NCBI GenBank assembly: GCA_034928535.1
Contig: JAYFOV010000023.1
Location: 35,692-99,691, forward strand
Reading direction: 5' to 3'
Source of the DNA: CAXXOK01 sp001604115
Lineage (GTDB): Bacteria > Bacillota > Clostridia > Christensenellales > Aristaeellaceae
DNA length: 64,000 bases
Shown here: positions 31,812-41,041 of the stretch, piece by piece
How positions within the stretch are numbered: position 1 is the first letter of the stretch
Layout: each line of letters opens with the position of its first letter
Notes under the pieces: model-generated
Databases searched by the model: none
What the model was told of the DNA's origin: nothing
What the model saw: only the letters and a program-made list of their open reading frames with translations
Program-made: the position numbers and the translations under genes

Positions 31812-33002
31812 TCATTCGTACAGGCGGCGAGCCTGTGCGTTCATGGAAGCGAGCACCTGCGCAGGGTTCTTGACCTTGGCAAGGAAAATCATCGCGGCGA
31901 TGATGTAAGGCTTGAAGGAGGCTTCCATGTACAGCGGATCGCGGTAGCGGTCAAACACGCTGGCAGCGACTTCGCCCTCCTTGCAGCTGACCCCGCTGAT
32001 GTCGGCGGGCAGGCAGTGCAGGTACAGCGCCTTGCCGTCCTTGGTGCGCTTCATGCGCTCCTCGGTGCACTCCCAGTCCTTATGCTGGGCATTTTGCTGG
32101 AGCAGCTCCTTTTCCAGCGCCTTGATGCCATCGCTGTCGCCGCGGCCATAGAGGGCGGTGCGGCGCTCCATGGCGCTAAAGCTTGCCCAGCTCTTGGGGT
32201 AAACGATATCCGCGCCGTCAAAGGCTTCATCCATAGAGTGGACGCGGGCAAAGGAGCCGCCGCTCTTTTGGGCATTGGCGGCCGCCACCTGCTCCACCTC
32301 GGGCATGACCTCATACCCTTCGGGGTGGGCGAGCACCACATCCATGCCAAAGCGGGTCAAAAGGCCGATGATGCCCTGCGGCACCGACAGGGGTTTGCCG
32401 TAGCTGGGGGAATATGCCCACGTCATGGCGACCTTCTTGCCCTTGAGGTTTTCAATGCCCCCAAAGTGATTGATCAGGTGCAGCGCATCCGCCATGGACT
32501 GGGTGGGGTGGTCGATATCGCACTGGAGGTTGACCAGCGTGGGCTTTTGGTTGAGCACGCCCGCCTGATGGCCTTCGGTCACGGCATCCACCACCTGATG
32601 CATGTAGGTGTTGCCCTTGCCGATGTACATATCGTCCCGGATGCCGATCACATCCGCCATGAAGGAGATCATGTTGGCCGTCTCGCGCACCGTCTCGCCA
32701 TGGGCGACCTGGCTCTTGCCCTCGTCAAAATCCTGCACGGTCAAGCCCAGCAGGTTGCACGCGGAGGCAAAGGAGAAGCGGGTGCGCGTGGAGTTGTCCC
32801 GGAACATGGAAATGGCCAGCCCGCTATCGAAAATTTTGGGGGAGATATTGCTCTCCCGCAGGGCGCGGAGGGCTTCTGCCACTTCAAACGTGGCGCGGAT
32901 CTCATCATCGCTCTTTTCCCAGGTCAGGAAAAAATCCGATTCATACATCTTGGAAAAATCGAGGTTATTCAGGGTTTGAAGGGCTTTTTGAAGGTCAGCC
33001 AT
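31812..33002 (-). CDS. ygeW: YgeW, knotted carbamoyltransferase
   Basis: A 396-residue ATCase/OTCase-family protein. The carbamoyl-phosphate motif is FRDNSTRTRFSFA; HGETVRETANM and LVNLQCDIDHPTQSMADAL correspond to the second substrate region, in which the usual HPxQ is present as HPTQ. YgeW proteins form the knotted carbamoyltransferase group; the second substrate is not firmly established. Gene order (YgeW, then carbamate kinase) suggests phosphorolysis of a ureido compound to carbamoyl phosphate. A weak promoter may lie just upstream (TACAAT at 33026-33021, minus strand). Confidence 0.93.
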   Translation of the reverse strand: MADLQKALQTLNNLDFSKMYESDFFLTWEKSDDEIRATFEVAEALRALRESNISPKIFDSGLAISMFRDNSTRTRFSFASACNLLGLTVQDFDEGKSQVAHGETVRETANMISFMADVIGIRDDMYIGKGNTYMHQVVDAVTEGHQAGVLNQKPTLVNLQCDIDHPTQSMADALHLINHFGGIENLKGKKVAMTWAYSPSYGKPLSVPQGIIGLLTRFGMDVVLAHPEGYEVMPEVEQVAAANAQKSGGSFARVHSMDEAFDGADIVYPKSWASFSAMERRTALYGRGDSDGIKALEKELLQQNAQHKDWECTEERMKRTKDGKALYLHCLPADISGVSCKEGEVAASVFDRYRDPLYMEASFKPYIIAAMIFLAKVKNPAQVLASMNAQARRLYE

Positions 33003-33188
33003 ATGTTGATCTTCCTTTCAATTGTAGGGTGATCGGGCGGGAATGGGAAGGGGGAGAAACTGCCCCTGCAGGGTCGGGATGTGCCGCAAGGGGCGGGGAT
33101 GGCCGCGGTCGTTTGCTGTGTGCGTGCGGAGGGGAGCGGGATGGCTGCCGGGTGGCTGCTTGGGTGCGCACCCGCTCGCCTCATAGCC

Positions 33189-33284
33189 GCTTCGCGGCTG
33201 TTCGCTCGCTGTGGTTTTGGGCGGGGGACGCCGGGGCTTTGCCCCGGACCCTACCCAAGGGGGTGACCCCCTTTGGAAACCCGC
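33189..33284. repeat. GC-rich intergenic repeat, copy 1
   Basis: First copy of a direct repeat of about 95 bp that begins GCTTCGCGGCTG and ends GGAAACCCGC, containing small self-complementary blocks (GGGGCTTTGCCCC; AAGGGGGTGACCCCCTT). It lies in the 413-bp gap between ygeY and ygeW; 33003-33188 before it holds no gene I can support. Confidence 0.75.
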
Positions 33285-33295
33285 GCATAGGCAGG

Positions 33296-33390
33296 GCTTC
33301 GCGGCTGTTCGCTCGCTGTGGTTATGGGCGGGGGCGCCGGGGCTTTGCCCCGAACCCCACCAAAGGGGGTGACCCCCTTTGGAAACCCGC
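33296..33390. repeat. GC-rich intergenic repeat, copy 2
   Basis: Second copy, about 90 percent identical by eye to 33189-33284. Each hairpin block is again perfect (GGGGCTTTGCCCC; CAAAGGGGGTGACCCCCTTTG). Related elements occur at 46314-46431 and 63826-63895. Confidence 0.75.
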
Positions 33391-33415
33391 TCATTGGGCA
33401 CCACACCATTTAACC

Positions 33416-34609
33416 TTACTTGCAGTACAGCGTTGGCATGGCCGCATAGACCGCGCAGCACTTTACCAAATCCGCTTTCCAGGTCTTTTCATTGGGCGCG
33501 TGCGCCTGTGCCTCCGCGCCCGGGCCAAACCCGATACACGGGATCCCATAGCGACCCATGATGCTCACCCCGTTGGTCGAGAACGTCCACTTGTCCACCT
33601 TGGGCTCGCCATACATCCCGCGGAAGCTCTCCACCATGGCAAGCGTCGCCGCATGCTCCGCCGGGATCACCCACGTGGGGAAGTAGCAGTCCGTGGGGTA
33701 CGTGAGCCCCGTCCAGCTCGGGCGCGCGTATTGGTACATGCTCACCTGCGCATCATACTTCTGGCAGCTGGGCAGGCTGGCCACTTCCTCCAGCGCCTTT
33801 TGGTAGGTTTCGCCATCCGTCAGCCGCCTGTCCAGCGAGATGGAGCAGCCGTCCGCCACCGCGCAGCGGCTCGGCGATGTGTAGAAAATCTCGCTCACCG
33901 TGACCGTACCCTTGCCCAGGAACGGATCATAGTGCAGCCGCTCATTGAGCTCCCGCACTTCCTGAAGGATATCCGCCATCATATAGATCGCGTTCTTGCC
34001 GCGCTCCGGCGCGCTGCCGTGGCAGCTGATGCCCTTGACATCCACCCGGATTTCCATACGGCCGCGCTGCCCACGGTAAATGTTGCCGTCCGTCGGCTCG
34101 GTGATCACCACAAACTCCGGCTTCACCTGATCTTCCTGAATGATATACTGCCAGCACAGGCCATCGCAATCCTCTTCCTGCACGGTGCCGGTCACCAGCA
34201 CGCGGTAGCGGTCGCTCAAAAGCCCCAGATCTTTCATGACTTTGGCACCATACACCGCGCTCACGATGCCGCCCAGCTGGTCGCTTGCGCCGCGCCCGCC
34301 GATCTCGCTGTCGCTCTCGTAGCCTTCATAGGGGTCAAACGTCCAGTTGGCACGGTTGCCAATGCCCACGGTATCAATGTGCGCATCGTAGGCAATCAGC
34401 TTTTCGCCGGTGCCCATGGTGCCAAGCACATTGCCCATGGGGTCGATTTCGACCTTGTCAAAGCCCACGCTTTCCATTTCCTTGGCAATGCGGCGGATCA
34501 CGCCTTCTTCCCCGCAGCTTTCCCCCGGGATGGCGATCAGGTCACGCAGGAATGCGGTCATCGCCTTTTCGTAGCCCTCGGCGGATGCCTTTACCTTTTC
34601 AAAATCCAT
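33416..34609 (-). CDS. ygeY: YgeY, M20-family metallohydrolase of the selenium/purine cluster
   Basis: A 397-residue M20 peptidase/deacylase-type enzyme. Metal and catalytic motifs: LIAYDAHIDTVG (His-x-Asp), GRGASDQLGG (bridging Asp), VQEEDCDG (general base Glu), VITEPTDGNIYRGQRG and the terminal FGPGAEAQAHAPNE (metal His). YgeY enzymes cleave an amide or ureido bond in an intermediate of the pathway. AAAGGAG stands 8 nt before the ATG and it follows ygeX by 20 bp, so the two form a unit. Confidence 0.92.
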   Translation of the reverse strand: MDFEKVKASAEGYEKAMTAFLRDLIAIPGESCGEEGVIRRIAKEMESVGFDKVEIDPMGNVLGTMGTGEKLIAYDAHIDTVGIGNRANWTFDPYEGYESDSEIGGRGASDQLGGIVSAVYGAKVMKDLGLLSDRYRVLVTGTVQEEDCDGLCWQYIIQEDQVKPEFVVITEPTDGNIYRGQRGRMEIRVDVKGISCHGSAPERGKNAIYMMADILQEVRELNERLHYDPFLGKGTVTVSEIFYTSPSRCAVADGCSISLDRRLTDGETYQKALEEVASLPSCQKYDAQVSMYQYARPSWTGLTYPTDCYFPTWVIPAEHAATLAMVESFRGMYGEPKVDKWTFSTNGVSIMGRYGIPCIGFGPGAEAQAHAPNEKTWKADLVKCCAVYAAMPTLYCK

Positions 34610-34629
34610 CGTTCAACACTCCTTTATGG

Positions 34630-35841
34630 TCAGAGCGACGCATACGCGCCATCCCAGACGATCTTGCGGTAGTTCTCCGGGTCCGTATCCCCTTCGGTGC
34701 TGAACAGGAGCACCCGCGATGCGCTGCTTAGCCCCAGCGCCGCCTTCAGCTGCGTGTAGGCCGGATCCTGCATGACGGCGCTCACCACGCCCATGCCCAC
34801 CGCGCCGCTCTCCCCACTGATGACCCGCGCATCCCCTGGGATCGGTGCGCCCAGCATGCGCATGCCCCGCGCGCTCACCCAATCCGGGCAGCTCACAAAA
34901 AAGCGGGTGTGGTTGCGCAGGATGTCCCAGCTCTGGGTGTTGGGCTCGCCGCACGCCAGCCCTGCCATGATGGTGACCAGATCGCCATCCACCATGCTCA
35001 TGGAACCATCGCCCTTGAGCGCGCCCCGGTACAGGCAATCCGCCGCGGCGGCTTCCATCACGGTCACGATGGGCGGGTTTTGCGGATAGCGGTTTCTAAA
35101 ATAGCCCTGCACCGCGCCAGCCAACGAGCCTACGCCCGCCTGCACAAACACGTGCGTCGGCGCGCCGCCGGTGGTTGCCTCAAACTGCTCGGCCGCCTCC
35201 CGCGCCATGGTGCCGTAGCCCTGCATGATGTAGGCGGGAATATCTTCATAGCCTTCCCACGCCGTGTCCTGCACGATCACGCCATGCTTCGTTTCCCCGG
35301 CTTCTTTGGCGGCAATGCGCACGCACTCGTCGTAATTGACATCCTCAATGGTCACCTGCGCGCCTTCCTTGGCGATGTTATCGTAGCGGATCTGCACCGT
35401 GCCCTTGGGCATGTGCACCACTGCCTTCTGATGCAGTTGGTTGGCCGCCCAGGCAACGCCGCGCCCATGGTTGCCATCGGTCGCGGTAAAGAAAGTCGCC
35501 TGCCCAAATTCCTGGCGCAGCTTGTTACTGGTCAGGTAGGCATAATCCACCTCGGCGACGTCCCGCCCCAGCTCCCCCGCAATGTAACGCCCCATGGCAA
35601 AGGAACCGCCCAGCACTTTGAAAGCGTTCAGGCCAAAACGGTAGCTCTCGTCCTTCACGCACAGCGCGCCCAGCCCCAAGTGACTGGCCATGCCGGGAAG
35701 GCTGGCCAGCGGCGTTACACTGTACTGCGGAAAACTTTGGTGAAAGCGGTACGCGCGCTCCACATTGTCCAGGTTCATGATGGACAGCTGCCGATCCTCG
35801 CTGCCCGGCATCCGGTTCTCGACCCATTTGATGGACTGCAT
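34630..35841 (-). CDS. ygeX: YgeX, diaminopropionate ammonia-lyase
   Basis: A 403-residue PLP fold-type II enzyme from ATG 35841 (GGAGGAG upstream). The PLP lysine is in GLNAFKVLGGSFA; ATDGNHGRGVAWAA and AGVGSLAGAVQGY bind substrate and phosphate. It converts 2,3-diaminopropionate to pyruvate and two ammonia. In the yge-type urate pathway it supplies the final carbon entry to central metabolism as pyruvate. It lies between the xanthine dehydrogenase genes and ygeY on the same strand. Confidence 0.95.
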   Translation of the reverse strand: MQSIKWVENRMPGSEDRQLSIMNLDNVERAYRFHQSFPQYSVTPLASLPGMASHLGLGALCVKDESYRFGLNAFKVLGGSFAMGRYIAGELGRDVAEVDYAYLTSNKLRQEFGQATFFTATDGNHGRGVAWAANQLHQKAVVHMPKGTVQIRYDNIAKEGAQVTIEDVNYDECVRIAAKEAGETKHGVIVQDTAWEGYEDIPAYIMQGYGTMAREAAEQFEATTGGAPTHVFVQAGVGSLAGAVQGYFRNRYPQNPPIVTVMEAAAADCLYRGALKGDGSMSMVDGDLVTIMAGLACGEPNTQSWDILRNHTRFFVSCPDWVSARGMRMLGAPIPGDARVISGESGAVGMGVVSAVMQDPAYTQLKAALGLSSASRVLLFSTEGDTDPENYRKIVWDGAYASL

Positions 35842-35872
35842 GCCTGCTCCTCCTGCGATGGCGAAAGCCGCC

Positions 35873-36358
35873 TTATTTGCCCACGCGTTTGTAGGTTTCC
35901 TCCACGATGCGCTCCATTGCGTTGAGGATGCTCTCATACCCCGTGCAGCGGCACAGATGCCCGCTGATGAGCTTGCGCAGCTCCTCGCGGCTGTAACGCT
36001 TGCCGGTACCCACGATTTCCACCGCGCTCATAATGATGCCCGGCGTGCAAAACCCGCATTGGGTGGCCGCCTCGTCTATGAATGCCTGCTGGATGGGATC
36101 CAGTTCCCCCGTAGGGCTCTTGAGCCCTTCCACCGTGAGGATGCGCCGCCCCTCCGCCCATACGGACAGGTAGATGCAGCTATCGATGGCCTCGCCATCC
36201 ACCAGCACGGTGCACGCGCCGCACTCGCCCACCTCGCAGCCTTTTTTCACGCTGGTCAGCCCCAGGCGGTTGCGCAGGGTATCCACCAGACTTTCCCGCT
36301 CATCCACCGGGATGGAGACTTCCGCGCCGTTGACGGTCATGGTCAGGGTCTTAAACAT
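35873..36358 (-). CDS. xdhC: Xanthine dehydrogenase iron-sulphur subunit
   Basis: A 161-residue [2Fe-2S] subunit from ATG 36358 (GGAGG 8 nt before; it overlaps the end of the FAD gene by 8 bp). The motifs are KKGCEVGECGACTVLVDG with a later Cys at DSCIYL, and TQCGFCTPGIIM with GHLCRCTGYE. It passes electrons from the molybdenum centre to the FAD subunit encoded just upstream. In E. coli nomenclature this is XdhC. Confidence 0.94.
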   Translation of the reverse strand: MFKTLTMTVNGAEVSIPVDERESLVDTLRNRLGLTSVKKGCEVGECGACTVLVDGEAIDSCIYLSVWAEGRRILTVEGLKSPTGELDPIQQAFIDEAATQCGFCTPGIIMSAVEIVGTGKRYSREELRKLISGHLCRCTGYESILNAMERIVEETYKRVGK

Positions 36359-37238
36359 CCAGCTCGCCTCCTGCATTCAACGTGGCCTGCCGCACGGCGC
36401 GCTTGGCCAGCTCACTCACCAGTTGCAGACGGAATTCCTTGCTGGCGCGCCAGCTGGTACGGGGGTTCACCTCAGCCACCGCGCCCGCGGCCACGTGCAA
36501 AAGCAACGCCTCGTCCGTTTTCATGCCGCGCGCCGCGTCCTCGGTGTTCACGCAGCGCAGGGGCGTTGGCCCCGCCACGCCGTAGGCCAGGCGCAGGTCG
36601 GCCACATGGCGGCGATCCTCCGTGAGCCTGACCATGGCGGCGCAGCCCAGCGTGGCAATTTCCATGGCATTGCGCTTGCCGTATTTCAGGTAGCAACCGC
36701 CAAAGCCGTCATAATCCTTTTTTTGGATGTGAAGCGCCACCAGCACCTCATCCCGGCGGCGCACGGTCTTGCCCGCGCCGGTATAGAAATCCCGGATGGG
36801 CACCTGGCGCACCCCCGAGGCGCTGTGCAGCTCCAGCGTGGCGTTGAGCGCCCACAGGGAGCTGGCGCTGTCCGCGCTGGTCACGCCGTTGCACACATTG
36901 CCGCCGATGGTGCCGATGTTGCGGATCTGGGGACCGCCCACCTGATCCACCGCATCGCCCAGCATGGGCACGGTACGGCGGATGATCTCATGGTTGGCGA
37001 TGTGGCTGAAGCTCGTGGCCGCGCGGATGGTCACAGTGCCGTCGGCGGCCTGCTCAATGCCCATCAACTCCGGGATACCGTGGATGCTCACCAGCGAGCA
37101 CCCCGCAAGCCTGCCCTCCCGGCACTGGATGAGCACATCGCTCCCGCCGGAGATGATCATGGCGCGCTCGTCCGCCTGCAGCGCACGGATCGCATCCTGA
37201 ATGCCTGTGGCCTGGTAGAGGGATTCGATGTCAAACAT
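36351..37238 (-). CDS. xdhB: Xanthine dehydrogenase FAD-binding subunit
   Basis: A 295-residue protein of the CO-dehydrogenase/xanthine-dehydrogenase flavoprotein family. FAD contacts are in IISGGSDVLIQCREG and QIRNIGTIGGNVCNG; YLKYGKRNAMEIATL and the C-terminal domain complete the fold. It accepts electrons from the [2Fe-2S] subunit and passes them to NAD or another acceptor. It overlaps the molybdenum-subunit gene by 8 bp (37231-37238). Confidence 0.95.
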   Translation of the reverse strand: MFDIESLYQATGIQDAIRALQADERAMIISGGSDVLIQCREGRLAGCSLVSIHGIPELMGIEQAADGTVTIRAATSFSHIANHEIIRRTVPMLGDAVDQVGGPQIRNIGTIGGNVCNGVTSADSASSLWALNATLELHSASGVRQVPIRDFYTGAGKTVRRRDEVLVALHIQKKDYDGFGGCYLKYGKRNAMEIATLGCAAMVRLTEDRRHVADLRLAYGVAGPTPLRCVNTEDAARGMKTDEALLLHVAAGAVAEVNPRTSWRASKEFRLQLVSELAKRAVRQATLNAGGELDV

Positions 37239-39546
37239 GCTGCGCCACCTCCTTGATGAGCCCGGCTTTCACGAAATATTCCACCAGCTTTTGCGGGCTG
37301 AGCGGAAGTGAATCCACCGCCACGCCCGTGGCCTGCAGCACCGCGTTGCGGATGGCCGGCGCGGGGGAAATGGCCGGCGGCTCGCCCAGCGCCTTGTTGC
37401 CATAGGGGCCGGTCGGATCCTCCAGCTCCACAAACGCCGCATGCAGATCCGGCTGATCCATTGCGGTGGGCAGCTTGTAGTCCAGCAGGTTATCGTTGAG
37501 GGGGCGTCCCTTCTCGTCATAAAGCAGCTCTTCAAAGAGCGCATAGCCGATGCCCATGCTCATACCGCCGTGCACCTGCCCTTCGGCCAGCTTGGGGTTG
37601 ATGAGCACGCCGCTGTCATGCACATTGAGGATGTTCAGGATGGTCACCTTGCCAAGGGGAATATCCACCTCCACTTCGGCAAAAGTCACGCCGGTGGAAA
37701 TGGTGTTTTCATGGCAATCGATGCTTGCTTCGGCAAAGAAGCGCTCCGCGCGCTCACGGTTGTACTGGGCATCCACCGCCAGATCGGCCAGGGACACATA
37801 GGGGTTGCCGTTGGATTTGCGCACCACGTGATCCGCCCGGATGTCCAGCTCCGCGGCGGGCTTTTTGAGCCGGAAGGCCGCAAAATCCAGCACCTTATCC
37901 CGCAGCAGCTCCCCGGCACGCTTGACGGCCATACCGCTCACGTATGTCTGCCGGGAGGCATACGCACCCAGGTCAAACGGCGCTACATCCGTATCCTGTG
38001 TGGAAACGATGTGCACATTGGCCTCGCTCACGCCCACGCTCTCGGCGGCCATCTGGGTGAACACCGTATCCGCACCCTGGCCGATCTCGGTGGCGCCCAT
38101 TTGCAGGCTCACGGAGCCGTCCTCATTCATGAACATGCGGCAGTTGGCCGTTTCCAGGGAAATGGGGTATACGCCTGTCTTGTAATTGAACAGCGCCATA
38201 CCCACCCCGCGGCGGGTGTCGCCGGTCTGGTTTTCGTAGCGCTTGCGCTTTTCATCCCAATCAAACAGTGCCCGACCCTTGGCCACACATTCGCGCATCC
38301 CGTTGGAATAAGCGCTGATGCCGGTGCCCGGATCCACATAGCCCACGGGCAGGCAGTTGGCCAGCCGCATGGCCATCGGGTCCACACCCAGCTTGCGGGC
38401 AAAGTCCTCCAGCATGCTTTCCACAAAGAAATCCGCCTGCGGGATGCCATAGCCGCGCATTGCGCCGCCGGTGGCATGGTTGGTATAGACGGTGTAGCCA
38501 TCCCCTTCGGTTACCAGATGATCATGGTAAATTTGCTTGAACAGTGTGACGGTGTTGGCGCAGATGGAGTGCCCGTGAGAGGCATAGCCGCCCTGATCGC
38601 TGTACGCTTCGATCTTGCGGGCAATGAGGGTGCCGTCCTTGCGGGCTAAGGCCTTCACCTTGGCGTGGATGGCATGGCGCACGCGCGTGCAGGCCATGGT
38701 CTCCTCCCGGGTGATTTCCAGCTTGACCAGTTTGCCGCCGAGCTTCCAAGTCAGGAAGGCGTTGAGCGGCTCATAGAGCACATCCTGCTTGTTGCCAAAT
38801 CCGCCGCCGATGTAGGGCTTGATGATGCGGATCTTGGCCCACGGCAAGCCCAGCGCCTGACCGCACACCCGGCGCACGATGTGCGGGATCTGTGTGGAGC
38901 TGACCACCGTGATGCGGTCTCCCTCCATGTAGGCATAGCTTTGGGGGGGTTCCAAATGGCAGTGCTGCACTGCCTGAGTGCTGTATTCCGCCTCAAACTC
39001 CACCAGATCCGGCTCGGAGGTTTTGGCCTCCTCATAGGTGCCCTGCCCCACGCGGTAGCTGGAGTGGGTGAGCAGGTTGGTGGGGCGCACCGAGGGGTGC
39101 AGGGGCGTGGCGTCCGGCAGCAGCGCGTCGGCCACACTCAGGATGGGGGCGTACTCCTCATACTCCGCCTTGACCAGGCGCGCAGCGCGGGCGGCGGCTA
39201 CTTCATCCACCGCCACCACCACGGCAATATCGTCCCCATAGACGCGCACGCGCTCGTTGAGCAGCTTGCGGTCATACACATCGCCTTTTTCCTTTTCCAG
39301 CACATAGGGATGCCCGGCGGTCGCAAACTCGATATCCGGCACATCAAAGCAGGTGAAAATCGCCATCACGCCTTTGACGGCCTTGGCGGCGTCCAGATCA
39401 AACCGGAGCACCCTGCCGTTGGCGATCTTGCTGCGCACCACCTTGGCCACCAGCGCGCCGGTGGGCAGCAGATCGGCCGTATATTTGGCCGCGCCGGTCA
39501 CTTTGTCATAGGCATCTACCCTTTTAATGCTTTCCCTGACGCCCAT
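37231..39546 (-). CDS. xdhA: Xanthine dehydrogenase molybdenum-binding subunit
   Basis: A 771-residue protein from ATG 39546, 9 nt after GAGGAGG; an upstream GTG at 39564 lies too near that ribosome binding site. It has YIGGGFGNKQDVLY, TGGAMRGYGIPQ, GATEIGQGAD and the C-terminal YGNKALGEPPAISPA, whose Glu is the catalytic base of the family. It hydroxylates hypoxanthine/xanthine or a related purine at the Mo-cytosine-dinucleotide centre. With the next two genes it forms a complete three-subunit enzyme, in addition to the fused XdhD-type enzyme at 22815-25373. Confidence 0.94.
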   Translation of the reverse strand: MGVRESIKRVDAYDKVTGAAKYTADLLPTGALVAKVVRSKIANGRVLRFDLDAAKAVKGVMAIFTCFDVPDIEFATAGHPYVLEKEKGDVYDRKLLNERVRVYGDDIAVVVAVDEVAAARAARLVKAEYEEYAPILSVADALLPDATPLHPSVRPTNLLTHSSYRVGQGTYEEAKTSEPDLVEFEAEYSTQAVQHCHLEPPQSYAYMEGDRITVVSSTQIPHIVRRVCGQALGLPWAKIRIIKPYIGGGFGNKQDVLYEPLNAFLTWKLGGKLVKLEITREETMACTRVRHAIHAKVKALARKDGTLIARKIEAYSDQGGYASHGHSICANTVTLFKQIYHDHLVTEGDGYTVYTNHATGGAMRGYGIPQADFFVESMLEDFARKLGVDPMAMRLANCLPVGYVDPGTGISAYSNGMRECVAKGRALFDWDEKRKRYENQTGDTRRGVGMALFNYKTGVYPISLETANCRMFMNEDGSVSLQMGATEIGQGADTVFTQMAAESVGVSEANVHIVSTQDTDVAPFDLGAYASRQTYVSGMAVKRAGELLRDKVLDFAAFRLKKPAAELDIRADHVVRKSNGNPYVSLADLAVDAQYNRERAERFFAEASIDCHENTISTGVTFAEVEVDIPLGKVTILNILNVHDSGVLINPKLAEGQVHGGMSMGIGYALFEELLYDEKGRPLNDNLLDYKLPTAMDQPDLHAAFVELEDPTGPYGNKALGEPPAISPAPAIRNAVLQATGVAVDSLPLSPQKLVEYFVKAGLIKEVAQHV

Positions 39547-39591
39547 CGCGGGGTACCTCCTCACCAGCCGCCTTACCGGCAGCGTCGCTTG

Positions 39592-40854
39592 CTAGAGAAC
39601 CTGTTTGCCTGCCACGTATTTGCCCACAATCTTGCATTCGCCGGAAAGGTACAGCGCGCGCTCCACGCGCTCGGCCACTGTCATGGGCTGGGGATGCGGC
39701 AGCGCCGTATCATCCACAATGATCACATCGGTTTCGTATCCGCGTTCAAAACTGCCCACCTTGCCAAAGAACGCTCCGCCGCCCTTGGTGGCCAGATACA
39801 GTGCCTCGGCAATGGTCAGCGCCGCCTGCTTTTGGTCGATGAGCCGCCAATAAAGCTTGCTCACCTGCACCGCGTCGGTCACGGCGCGCATCATATCAAT
39901 GGTCTGGCCGCCGGCCACGTCCGTGCCCAGCCCTACCTTCACCCCTGCCTTGAGGAGCCTTCGCACCGGCGCGATGCCGCTGCGGATGTTCATATTGCTG
40001 GCCGGGCAGTGCGCCACCATCACGCCGCGCTCACGCAGCAGGTCGATCTCGTCCACCTCGGGGTAGACTACATGGGCCATAATGGTGCGCGGCGTGAGCA
40101 TGCCATGGCGGTCATAGGCATCGGCATAGCTGGCCGCATCGGGGCGGAGCTGCTCCACCCAGCGGATCTCGGTGCGGTTTTCGGAAAGATGGCTGTGCAG
40201 CGGCACCTCATAGCGCCGCATCAGATCGCCAAGGCTTGCCATCAGCGCATCCGTGCAGGAGGGGATGAACCGTGGGGTCAGGATGGGCTGGATATGGGTA
40301 AAACGCCTGCGCGACTCTACCAGCCAGGTTTCCACGTCCTGCGCGGCGGCCTGGGCGCTGCGCTCGCACAGGATGTCCGGGGAGTTGCGGTCCATGCTCA
40401 CCTTGCCCACGAAACCCCGCAGCCCGGCCGCCTCCAGCTTTTCCATGAGCAGGAGCGTGGCCGGCACATGCAGCGTTGCAAAACAGGCCAGGCGTGTGGT
40501 GGCGCTGCGCCGCATCGCGTCCACAAATAAATCATAAGCGCGCTGCGCATATTTCAAATCGCTGTATTGACTTTCCTCCGGGAAGGCGCGGGTGTTGAGC
40601 CACTCGATCAGCTCCAGATCCATGCCCAAGCCGCGGTAGGCAAATTGCGGCGCATGCACATGCAGATCGTTCAAGCCGGGCAGCACCAGGTGCTCGCCCA
40701 CATCCACAAGCGGTAACTTTGCATATTGATCCGGCAGGCGGGCGTAGGCACCATCCACCCTGCCGTCAAGGCTGACCAGATAGCCGTCCGGCACCGTGAT
40801 CAGGCGCGCCGGACTTTCACAGTAGCACAGATTGCCTTTGATAACAAAATCCAT
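39592..40854 (-). CDS. guaD: Guanine deaminase-like amidohydrolase
   Basis: A 420-residue metal-dependent deaminase from ATG 40854 (GAGGA upstream; TTG 40860 is the alternative). Motifs: LPGLNDLHVHAPQFAY (HxH, typical of guanine deaminase), PLHSHLSEN, MAHVVYPE, VAHCPASNMNIRSG and GLGTDVAGG. It converts guanine to xanthine, feeding the dehydrogenase encoded directly downstream. It is the first gene of the catabolic operon and lies right after a consensus promoter. Confidence 0.92.
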   Translation of the reverse strand: MDFVIKGNLCYCESPARLITVPDGYLVSLDGRVDGAYARLPDQYAKLPLVDVGEHLVLPGLNDLHVHAPQFAYRGLGMDLELIEWLNTRAFPEESQYSDLKYAQRAYDLFVDAMRRSATTRLACFATLHVPATLLLMEKLEAAGLRGFVGKVSMDRNSPDILCERSAQAAAQDVETWLVESRRRFTHIQPILTPRFIPSCTDALMASLGDLMRRYEVPLHSHLSENRTEIRWVEQLRPDAASYADAYDRHGMLTPRTIMAHVVYPEVDEIDLLRERGVMVAHCPASNMNIRSGIAPVRRLLKAGVKVGLGTDVAGGQTIDMMRAVTDAVQVSKLYWRLIDQKQAALTIAEALYLATKGGGAFFGKVGSFERGYETDVIIVDDTALPHPQPMTVAERVERALYLSGECKIVGKYVAGKQVL

Positions 40855-40901
40855 GTCCAATCCTCGCGTTTTCGCACGGAGCCTACAGTGCCCCTTAGCT
40901 T

Positions 40902-40931
40902 ATTATACGGTGCACACCCACCGGATGTCAA
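40902..40931 (-). promoter_or_regulatory. Consensus promoter of the guaD-xdh-yge operon
   Basis: On the minus strand: TTGACA (40931-40926), an 18-bp spacer, TATAAT (40907-40902). The leader to guaD is about 40 nt. Confidence 0.85.
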
Positions 40932-40942
40932 ACCCCAAAAGA

Positions 40943-40979
40943 CAAGGGCACACACCGTTTTGACGGCGTGTGCCCCTTG
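40943..40979 (-). terminator. Intrinsic terminator of the ABC transporter operon
   Basis: A long hairpin (16 pairs, one mismatch, one bulge, loop TTTG) followed on the minus strand by TCTTTTGG. It sits between livF and the guaD promoter, insulating the two units. Confidence 0.7.
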
Positions 40980-41041
40980 GGTCGGATGGTTATCAAACCA
41001 TCCCGGAAAAGCGGTTGCGTTATCCTCCTGCGCGCATCACA

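Noticed and set aside
33029..34672. A 547-residue plus-strand frame across the repeats and ygeY
   Set aside because: It is a shadow of ygeY extended through GC-rich repeats, with no start signal.
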